A stretch of 64,000 bases of DNA from Isoetes taiwanensis (taxonomy: Eukaryota > Streptophyta > Lycopodiopsida > Isoetales > Isoetaceae). The translations under genes and the position numbers were made by a program. The stretch lies in NCBI GenBank assembly GCA_021234155.1, contig JAJEKV010000054.1, positions 372,001 through 436,000 of the forward strand, written 5' to 3'. The notes under the pieces were generated by a model. It made no database searches and had not been told where the DNA came from. It saw only the letters and a program-made list of their open reading frames with translations. Below, piece after piece: positions 56,271 to 64,000 of the stretch; position 1 is the stretch's first letter; each line of letters starts with the position of its first letter.

Positions 56271-58013
56271 ATGGTCGTTAATTTGAGTCGAGTTGTGAAC
56301 GTTGGTGGAAGGGCTTTTCTTGTATGTCTCGATGTTCAAATTGAGATAAAGAAGCGGTTTTTGCAAATACGATTATTCTCAACGCTGATTTTGGAGAATG
56401 TGACGTACGATCCATTTACAAAGGATGTGAACAAGTTAGCCACAATCTTGAGAAATTATGCTGCTTCAAAATCACTTCGAGAAGGTAAGCTTGTTCACCA
56501 TCACATAGTGAAATGTGGATTAGGTGGGGATAGATTCCTAGCAAACCTCCTTATGCAGATGTATGGAAAGTGTGGAGCTTTGCGTGATGCAAGGGCTATA
56601 TTTGATAATATGCAAAACAAGAATATCTATTCTTGGAACATCATGATTGGAGCATACATTCAAATGCGTCTGCTTAAGGAGGCTCAGGATCTTTTTTATC
56701 AAATGCCTGATAGAGATATTATATCGTGGACTTTGATGATCTCAACATATGCTCAGGAAGGGCACATGAAGGAGGCTTATAAATTATTTAGCAAAATGAC
56801 AAATCCAAGTGTGATCACTTGGAACGTGATGATTTCTGGTTATGCCAAGCAAGGGAAGATCGCCAATGCACTTCAATTATTTGAACATATGCCTAATAGA
56901 AACGTGATATCTTGGACAGCCATGATTTCTGCCTGTGTTCAGCATGGTCAAATGGAGGCAGCATTCCATCTATTTGAGAAGATGCCTCAGCGGGATGTAA
57001 TGACTTGGAATACAATGATTGCTGGTTATGCAAATCAGAACAAGCTGGACGATGCTAACTTCCTTTTTCAAAAGATGCCTTGTAAAGATGTTGTTTCTTG
57101 GACCACCATGATTTCTGCTTACAGCAAGCAAGGTCACTTGAATGAGGCAGTCGAGCTCTTTAACAAGATGCCTTTTCGAGATCTCATTGCTTGGAATGCA
57201 ATGATTGCAGGGTATGCCCAGGAAGGAAAACTGAATGAGGCCTTTTCCCTTTTTGAGCAAATGCCAAAAAAGAACGTAGTCTCCTGGAATACCATGCTCA
57301 CAGCATATTGCCGGCAAGGACATCTCCCAGAAGCCCTTAAGTTCTTTCAGAAAATGCCATTTTCTGATGTGGTTTCATGGAACTCCATGATTTCTGGTTA
57401 TGGACAACACGGCCAGCTTAAGAGTGCTCTTCATCTGTTCAGAGAGATGCTCAGTAGCTATATGAAACCAGATTATGTTACATTCATTAGTATTCTTGAT
57501 GCATGTGCAAGCCAAGCAGGCCTAACGGAGGGCAAGGAAATACATTCTTACATGATTGCTACAATCAGAGCCAAGTATAGTGTTCTTGTAGACAACGCCC
57601 TTGTTAACATGTATGCTAAGTGTGGTTGTCTTGCGGATTCCTGTGGATTATTTGACAATATGCCTGAGAGAGACTTGGTTTCATGGAATGTCCTCTTGGC
57701 AGCCTTTGGGGATCATGGGCTTGGCAATGAATGTTTGCATGTTTTTGGAGAAATGAAGCTGGAGGGTATTGTTCCTGACCGGGTGACATTTTTGAACATT
57801 CTTTCTGCATGCAGTCAAGCTAGCTTGCTGGACGAGGGCTGCCATTACCTAGTTTCTATCTGCGAGAGCCATAGGATTACCACTACTCTGGAACATTATG
57901 ACTGCATTGTTGTCCTGATAGGTCGGACTGTGCAGCTGGATGTGGCGGAATCGGTAATCAATTGCATGCCATGGGATGCTGATCCTCTCTGTTGGAGGGT
58001 ATTCAGTACCTGA
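56271..58013 (+). CDS. PPR protein with a long run of S motifs, E domain truncated
   Basis: A 580-residue intronless frame with no internal stop. After a ~75-residue N-terminus that could be an organelle transit peptide (basic, starts MVVNLSRVVNVGGRAFLVCL), PPR motifs follow from residue ~75. About ten are consecutive ~31-residue S-type repeats of the form V-S-W-N-x-M-I-x-G-Y-x-x-x-G-x-x-x-E-A-x-x-L-F-x-x-M-P, then come P, L and S motifs (KPDYVTFISILDACASQAGL). The frame ends a few residues into the E1 domain (WRVFST), so E2 and DYW are missing. Such proteins bind organelle RNA and, with E/DYW domains, specify C-to-U editing; without them this one could need a partner or be non-functional. 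The ATG at 56271 is the first in the frame. Confidence 0.9.
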   Translation: MVVNLSRVVNVGGRAFLVCLDVQIEIKKRFLQIRLFSTLILENVTYDPFTKDVNKLATILRNYAASKSLREGKLVHHHIVKCGLGGDRFLANLLMQMYGKCGALRDARAIFDNMQNKNIYSWNIMIGAYIQMRLLKEAQDLFYQMPDRDIISWTLMISTYAQEGHMKEAYKLFSKMTNPSVITWNVMISGYAKQGKIANALQLFEHMPNRNVISWTAMISACVQHGQMEAAFHLFEKMPQRDVMTWNTMIAGYANQNKLDDANFLFQKMPCKDVVSWTTMISAYSKQGHLNEAVELFNKMPFRDLIAWNAMIAGYAQEGKLNEAFSLFEQMPKKNVVSWNTMLTAYCRQGHLPEALKFFQKMPFSDVVSWNSMISGYGQHGQLKSALHLFREMLSSYMKPDYVTFISILDACASQAGLTEGKEIHSYMIATIRAKYSVLVDNALVNMYAKCGCLADSCGLFDNMPERDLVSWNVLLAAFGDHGLGNECLHVFGEMKLEGIVPDRVTFLNILSACSQASLLDEGCHYLVSICESHRITTTLEHYDCIVVLIGRTVQLDVAESVINCMPWDADPLCWRVFST

Positions 58014-59810
58014 GTGGCCAATTCAATTTTGCAATCAACTGAAATCTAATACTGTGGTTACCAGATCACCATTTTGATATAGTATTACAAGAACAAACAA
58101 ATGAGGAAACCACAATTTTACTTCACTTTACCTTGTTGCCAATCGACATCACAGAGCAGAACATCCTATCGAAACCAAAATGTTTAGGTTGTTTAGAGTC
58201 TCAGCTTCTGGCCTTTGTCATACTCTGGACTCTTGAATTTGCAGCTCAAACCAGAAGTAGTAAGAGGAACTTTTTCCAAAAATTTGGGAATCACAGGCTT
58301 TGTAGTAATAAGAGCATTACTAGTAACAAGCCGCACAAAAGGCCTGTGCAAGATTGGGGATTTGTGTGATACTAATAGTGGAAATGCTAAACTGATTAAT
58401 TTGATGGCCATACCCTTTGGATGACTATTGTTGCCAGGTCTCTAAGCATGCTTCTAAGACGAAAACAAGCTTGTAGTAAGTTGATAGTTATACCCGAGTT
58501 GTTCTGCAAATATGAGAAATTCCATGGATAAAATCCACAGGAGATATTCAGCTACATTGCCTAATAGAGAAATAAAGAGCTTACTTGGGGCACATGCATC
58601 TTATGCAACTCCCCAGGTTGTCTTTTGATCTAATCCTCATAGTTCATCATCTGAGATCTTGGTGACAGGGGTGTGGGTTAGAATCTAATCAGAGCTTTAG
58701 GTCTCCACACTAGCGCTTCAGCCAGTACAAACAAAAATTTTGATGTCCCAGTTTGATGACGAGGTCAAACCCTTCATCATGTTTGTCCTCAAATATCTTA
58801 GAGTTTACCTTTCTACATCTGCACATGCCCTATCAGGCATCACCAACGCTGCATATGTGGCTGCTTAAATTTGGAACTCTTTGCTCTGTGACTGATGAAT
58901 GGTTAACTCACGTGCACATGATACGCACAATTTAAGAGCTTTAGAAGAAAATGTGCTTACATAGCTCAGCTGTAGATCCATTTTCTTCTCTGTCTTATAG
59001 GTTCTTTGATGTTGTTTGCAGCACTTCCCAGATGGAAACGCTTTTGTAAATGAAACACGAGATTGGGGAAAAAGTTGTTTCTGCCTCGATGTTACACCAA
59101 CCACAATGTTGCAAGCGATCCTCAGTCATATCAGCATGGAAGATTTTATGGCATGCAAGGAAGTTTGCTGGGATGATCCTGCTGGATGTCTTGATCTTTT
59201 TGATTCCATAAGGTCAAGGTACTTCCAGTGAATTCATTATCAAAAGCGTTTTAACTTTACATAAAATGTTTTTGTATGTGTGGTGTTAGTGGAACAACCT
59301 GATTTTGGCCTACAAAGAAATATCTTGCTATTGCCACCAGTTCAATATCAAATCAAGTTTGCACTGGAAACCCACAGCGGCGATGAAATAGTAGTATAGG
59401 GTAATTTAAAAAATGCCCTTGTATTTTTTCCGAGTTGTCAAAATACTCCTGTATTTATCAAAATTGTTATGTTTCCCGCCCATTCTTCTACCAAGAGGAA
59501 TCCGTTCTTAACTTTAACCAATCAACATTTTGAAAGCCCAATCGGTGAATAGCAATCGATCATAATTTTGCCTCTGAGGTAAGTTTCCCACCAACAAAAT
59601 TTGCATGTTCTTTCTGCACAACAAATATGCTTTATTTTGAATAGAGGCGTTTATCCTTCTTGAAATTAGTACAGACTGCTGCAGGTAAGTGAAATTAATT
59701 CATTCTCAGAGTGTACATTGTCTTTCTGTAAGTTATTGGCGATATGGACGCCATAAATCCTAAGTTGCATCCTAAGTCTAGTGGTCGTTGTTGAGTATTC
59801 TTTTCTTAGT
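58014..59810. other. Region downstream of the PPR gene, no recognised gene
   Basis: I see no E/DYW continuation in any frame. A short frame at 59016-59231 (SHISMEDFMACKEVCWDDPA) is coding-like but not identified. The rest is AT-rich and shows no repeats of note. Confidence 0.4.
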
Positions 59811-59822
59811 ATTTAATTTAAT

Positions 59823-60880
59823 TTAATTTATATTCATCATGCAATTGAAGACCCTCAAGTCCATATGGCGAAGCATATGGCGCTTAAACAAAGGCACCAC
59901 CAGCTTCAAGGACTTCCATATTATGATGTCAGCACGTTCCTTCCAAACATCCTTAAGATAAGAACTAAGGAGATTTGGAGGTACATCAAAGAGCTCCGAC
60001 AATGTGGAACTTGAGATGTTATATTTTTCTCGTAAATGATTATAGGCAGGACACTCCAGAAACGCATGTACCTTTGATTCAATCTTTGGGTCAAAACAAC
60101 TTGGGCAGTATCTTATATGTCGAGGAGTTCCATGCCACCTACCTGTCTCAATGTGCAAATGATGAGAGGAAGTTCGTAGCTGAGAAATCATGATTCTATT
60201 TTTCCTGCTAATATTAGATAGCAGGTAAGATTGTTCTCTATATGCAGCCATATTATTAACGCCAGCTTTATAGAATTTTTTCTTCACAACACTGTCGTTG
60301 GAGTCCCACAATTTACCCCACACTTTTGGAATTATTTGTGTGCGTACCTCTTTCAGTTTGCTCGAGTCTGGCCAGGTATACTCATTTACACCCCATCTTT
60401 CTGCCCATTGGATCACTTGAGAGAACCATCCTCGTTCTTTGGATTGCTGCATAGCTTGGAAAGGGAGACGCTCTGAGGGAAAGATTTTATCCAATTTACA
60501 TACGTAATAGTACGACATAAAACCTCTGCTTCAAGGGGAATCAACCCAGTTTCTGCAAGCATAATGCAATATGGAGTTTGTATTTTAGTTCCAAGCTCTT
60601 CCATGAGAAATCTTTTTTGCACCCTTTCAATCTTGTCCCAGCTTCGTTGATCAAGTCCAGGGGCCCAAGCTGGACAACCACATAAGATGACCATCTTGAC
60701 TTGGATGTCATAAAGTAATCTCTTGAGTTTCCAATGCCATAGATTATTCACACGATAAGTATGGAGCATAGCATAAAGGGTTCTAAGCCCACCAGACGCT
60801 CGTTTTTCCGCTGCCAATTTCCATGAATAATTTTTCGCCACCTCTATACCAAGGTATTTGTAACTAGGCACTGTTTTTAG
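59823..60880 (-). pseudogene. LINE post-RT region
   Basis: Two overlapping frames continue from the RT: MPSYKYLGIEVAKNYSWKLA, where YKYLGI is the usual motif after the RT thumb, then ILCGCPAWAPGLDQRSWDKI and ERVQKRFLMEELGTK. The second frame has a C-x-x-C ... H-x-x-x-x-C knuckle (RYCPSCFDPKIESKVHAFLE followed by CPAY). This is the typical C-terminal zinc-binding end of a LINE ORF2. Confidence 0.75.
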
Positions 60881-60884
60881 CTCA

Positions 60885-61740
60885 CATTCCCTAATGGTGA
60901 ATCAAAAAGTTTTTTTTTGTGCCAACTATCATGACTTTAGATTTTGCAACATTGATAGCCATACCTTTTTTATCACAAAATCCTTGAAGAGTATCCAAAT
61001 GATATTGGAGATCAGGAGCAATGCTAGAAATCAAGACTATATTATCCGCAAAAAAAGTAAAACTTGTATGAGATATCTACCAATCCTGACTCCAACGCCT
61101 CATGTACGTGCAAGCCACCCCTCAAGTTCATCTATATACATTCCGAAAAGAGTGGGGGAACATGGGCAGCCCTGTTTCACCCCAATTGTGCTCTGGACCT
61201 GTTCAACGCTATCAAATGAAAATGAAAGTTCAATGAGTACCTGCTTATATGGATGTGCAACTGCTTGTTGGAGCTCTGGAGGAACTTGTAGTAGCTCTAG
61301 CCTCTTTTGTAAGTCGCCTTGATCAACTTTATCAAAAGCTTTTGTGAGATCAATGAAGGCCAAAAACTGATTATGTCTAGTATCCTTTGCGCTTTCATTA
61401 ATCACCCTTAAGGTGACTAAATGATCTATAGTGGAATGTTCATGGCGAAAGCCCGCTTGTCCATGTGCACGCTCATTCTTCTCATCAGCCCAGTCAGAGA
61501 GTTTCCTATCAAGCATAGTTGCTTTGCGAATACATTGCTGACCAAAATTGCTCAATAGTTTCTTACTTGATTTTTGTCACCAGCCTTATGAATAGGAACC
61601 ATCTTGCTTGAATACCATTTCCTTGGAAAGCCACAATGGAAAGCTAAACTACAAATATCAACCAATTTGGCATTTAAGAGATCTCCTTCCCATTTAAGCA
61701 ATTCAGCACAGAATACATTTAGATCTAGGGATTTCCCATT
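60885..61740 (-). pseudogene. LINE reverse transcriptase with mutated catalytic box
   Basis: RVT_1 landmarks appear in order: WYSSKMVPIHKAGDKNQVRN, then HGQAGFRHEHSTIDHLVTLR, AFIDLTKAFDKVDQ, and GVKQGCPCSPTLFGMYIDEL. The catalytic Y/F-A-D-D box reads FADNIVLIS (near 61050), with Asn in place of the second Asp. A 1-base shift precedes it, and another shift follows at LIHH. The enzyme would be inactive. Confidence 0.85.
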
Positions 61741-62640
61741 TGCATCCTTTTTAGAGCATATGTAATATGACTTTTATTAAAAAGTGTAGTATAGGCAGTA
61801 TCAATATGCATTTCATTGATATTAGCAACGGTATATAACTCTCTAATCCATTCAAGCAAACTTTCTTGTGTAATCTCTCCCATTTCATTTGGATGCTGCA
61901 GTTTTGTCCAAAAACACTTTGGATCTACTACAATGTCGTCTAGAATTCTTGCAGGTGTTCCCTTTCCCATTTTCGCTTTTTATGCTTAACAAGATTCTTA
62001 TAATCTCTCCTGGCAGCACATTTGTCTATAGCAGCTTGGAACACGCGCTTGGCCATAATACATTCATGGTTAAACGACTTTTTATTTTGGTTTTTAGGTG
62101 ACTTTGGCGTTGTAAGCCCAAAGACACTCATAGCAGCTTGCGATAGCACTGCTTTAAGCAGCACATGCATCTCTTCAACATCATCTTTAGACCAAAGAAA
62201 TCTATCCAATTCTGTGTTATTTGCTTTCTCATATTGCCCAACAAGTTTGTAGTGTACTTTAAACTTAAGGAGAGCTTGCTTTTTTTCCATAGGTCTGCAA
62301 TTGATTTTCACATTGTATGTTATGGCAAGAGGAGCATGGTTATAATTATGGAATCCTTTTCTAAGGTCTATTTCACCACGGTTTGCTGGATTAGTTAATG
62401 TTGAGAAATAAAGATAATCTCATTATGTTGAGTTATGCATTCTTTAACCGGCAGGATTTGTGATCGCAGATCTGTGATATGCTAAAACCTCTATTGCCCG
62501 CCCAAAATCAGCTTTCCCCTCAGCTTGGTGGTATATGTTTAGCTTTGATGGTAGCTTTGGTCGTGATAACCTTGTTCTAGATCGAGATAATATTGTTGTG
62601 GGCATCCAAACTAGCTGATAAACCTTGCTGTAAGCCATTT
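61725..62640 (-). pseudogene. LINE endonuclease tail and linker
   Basis: Frames 61725-61970, 61940-62311 and a stretch up to ~62400 (TNPANRGEIDLRKGFHNYNH followed by APLAIT, where N-H-x-P-L is the endonuclease end) form the linker between endonuclease and RT. The piece 62444-62638 (SRSRTRLSRPKLPSKLNIY) may be an eroded endonuclease part. Frames shift several times. Confidence 0.55.
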
Positions 62641-62689
62641 ATCTGTTGTAAGGGGCTCGCAGGGGAGCTTATCCCCATCTTAAGTACAG

Positions 62690-62946
62690 AACAACATGGT
62701 GGAAAATATTGTTATAGGAAAAATTACCAAAATACCATTAAAGTTTGCCAAAATTACCAAAATGCCAGTAAACCCAGTGATATTTTGGAAAAATTGGCAA
62801 TAATATTTTTTCAATGATGGGTAAAAGAAAGCTAGGGTGTATGTGATAGCAGCTCTGGACTCACTATATGTGTAAACACTCTTATCTTTTGAATACAATA
62901 CAGATCATTCTTGCCTTCCAAAAAAAAAAAAAAAAAAAAAAAAAAA
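62690..62946 (+). other. Poly(A)-ended short stretch, possible retroposon end
   Basis: An AT-rich stretch with ACCAAAATACCATTAAAGTT / ACCAAAATGCCAGTAAA internal repeats ends in TTGCCTTCC and a run of about 27 A (62920-62946). A poly(A) run not preceded by a long A-rich region suggests a retroposed sequence. No promoter boxes or flanking duplications could be confirmed. Confidence 0.4.
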
Positions 62947-63206
62947 TGCCTTTACATTATGTATAATGTAGGGCAATGTAGGCACCCGTTTTTGTTTTTT
63001 TTTTTTTTTGAATTTTAGTTAATTCAAAATTATGAGAGGCAGTGGCAACCAGAAAGGACGTTCATTGCGATTTTTTGGAGGGAGATTGCAATGTGTTTCC
63101 TCGTTCGGAAAAAAATTTGTCGCCCTTCCAATTTTTGGTGTTTCTCTGCGATCAAAGAAGCAATTCGACTGCAATTTGTTCTTCTTCCTTGAAATCCTTC
63201 CAAGCA

Positions 63207-63976
63207 ATGGATGCCTTTGCCTCCAGAAAGTCACCCAGATTAAATAAGAACATGAAAACAGTTGATTCTAGCAAGAAAGCGAAAAAAAATAAGAGGAAGG
63301 TTCAAGCATTTGAAGAACCAGGGCCAAAAAGAAGACTTATTTGTGAAGAACCCACTGTTGTGGAAGCAAAGCATCTAAGATGTGTCAATGCAGATGAAAT
63401 TTTTCCAGATTTACAACAGATCATGGACGAGCAGTGGGGGCCTAAAGACATACGGGGGGTCCAAAGAATCTAGCGTGAAGCCAGAGTGGTTTGAAAACTT
63501 CTACAAGCATTATGAAATAGTTTTTGGTAAGCAGGAGGTCACCAACTGCCATGTACCTGAGTACTTTGCTCGTGCCTCTGCCCTTCAATTAACAGGTAAA
63601 AAAGTAGATTGAGATACATTTGAAGTTTTGGCCAAAGATTTGGCAAAGCGAGGAGCAAATGAATTTGCTATCACAGAAGAAATTGGGACCTCTAAATCCA
63701 CATCCAAAGTTCTTAAATTGCAGCAAGGATTTTACCCTAAGGAAGACCTTCAATTTGCAGAAACTCTATTGCAGCAGTGTCATGGACATCTAATTAGCAG
63801 CTCTTCCAAGGTTGAAGAACTGAAAAATCAGCAGGCACAACTACGTGACAACATAAATAAGTTTTCAGGAAGAAAGGATGCACATGAAAAGGACCTAGCA
63901 CAGATTCAACAAGACATTGATAGTGTTCTTGACGACGCTAAGCAGAACCAGAGAGACATCAAGAATGTGCAGTAGG
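63207..63976 (+). pseudogene. Coiled-coil protein gene or pseudogene, partial at the window edge
   Basis: From an ATG at 63207 the frame begins MDAFASRKSPRLNKNMKTVD and has a basic, nuclear-signal-like KKAKKNKRKVQAF, then LRCVNADEIFPDLQQIMDEQ. A 1-base gain in the CGGGGGG run near 63455 breaks it; the next frame gives PEWFENFYKHYEIVFGKQEV to a TGA at 63610-63612. After it come heptad-rich sequences with LQQCHGHLISSSSKVEELKN, DAHEKDLAQIQQDIDSVLDD and a TAG at 63973. The long charged heptads indicate a coiled coil. I do not recognise the family. If the G-run indel and the two stops are real, the gene is dead. Confidence 0.5.
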
Positions 63977-64000
63977 AGGTTGACCTTCTGATGAGGGATA

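Larger units (their letters stand above)
59811..62640 (-). mobile_element. Degenerate LINE (non-LTR retrotransposon)
   Basis: On the minus strand, from high to low coordinate, come an endonuclease tail, a linker, the reverse transcriptase and a long post-RT region. The 3' end abuts a short ATTTA repeat (59811-59832), suggesting an AAATT-type simple-repeat tail instead of poly(A). Numerous stops and frameshifts make it inactive. The 5' end is not defined; coding resemblance fades above 62640. Confidence 0.8.

Noticed and set aside
59739..59754. AGTTATTGGCGATATG shared with the end of the DUF7869 pseudogene (1565-1580)
   Set aside because: Only 16 bases match and the flanks do not; in 64 kb this can occur by chance.

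Overview
The window looks like nuclear DNA of a land plant. The evidence is plant-type TTTAGGG telomere units, a plant-style PLS-class PPR gene, plant CACTA (En/Spm) transposase domains, Copia elements and L1-like LINE remnants. The long run of short S-type PPR motifs and the DUF7869 protein make a fern, lycophyte or bryophyte lineage more likely than a flowering plant, but that is inference. Apart from the PPR gene and possibly the coiled-coil gene at the right edge, nearly everything is transposon or repeat, and most reading frames are broken.

Layout. (1) 1-11255: two head-to-tail copies of a ~5.5 kb unit. Each holds a 5'-truncated DUF7869 pseudogene, a Copia RNase H fragment and ~3 kb of exon-like but non-open sequence. 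Copy 1 alone carries a 247-bp MITE with an 8-bp target duplication; copy 2 is its empty site. The RNase H is cut, and its C-terminal tail resumes at 11971 just after a Helitron-like 3' end. (2) 12160-19868: LTR/PBS-like sequence followed by a broken Copia element (gag, protease, integrase, RT). It is interrupted by an inverted duplication in gag and by a 3.2 kb nested insertion (foldback element, LINE 3' end, dispersed repeat, PPR-like scrap). (3) 19870-22500: MITEs and a second copy of that dispersed repeat. (4) 22502-51195: a CACTA-type complex whose outer ends share a ~28-bp inverted repeat and a 3-bp ACT flank. Inside are GACGTCGC-rich subterminal blocks, captured SNF2-helicase and SET-like fragments, two heat-shock-element arrays, a TNP2-type transposase pseudogene (Transpos_assoc, Tnp2, DUF4218, DUF4216), a ~10 kb array of ~1.1 kb GC-rich monomers, a pyrimidine tract and a multi-exon TNP1/Transposase_24-like gene. 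It may be one giant element or several nested siblings. (5) 51200-56270: AT-rich DNA with MITE pieces. (6) 56271-58013: an intact PPR open frame. (7) 59811-62640: a broken LINE on the minus strand. (8) 63000-64000: a coiled-coil gene or pseudogene running off the window.

No genes here form a host operon or pathway; the functional logic is that of transposition. The TNP2- and TNP1-like coding regions would be the transposase pair of the CACTA complex, and the Copia and LINE pieces are dead relics. Many frames are broken by single-base indels, in GC-rich runs especially, so part of the damage could be consensus error in a long-read assembly.
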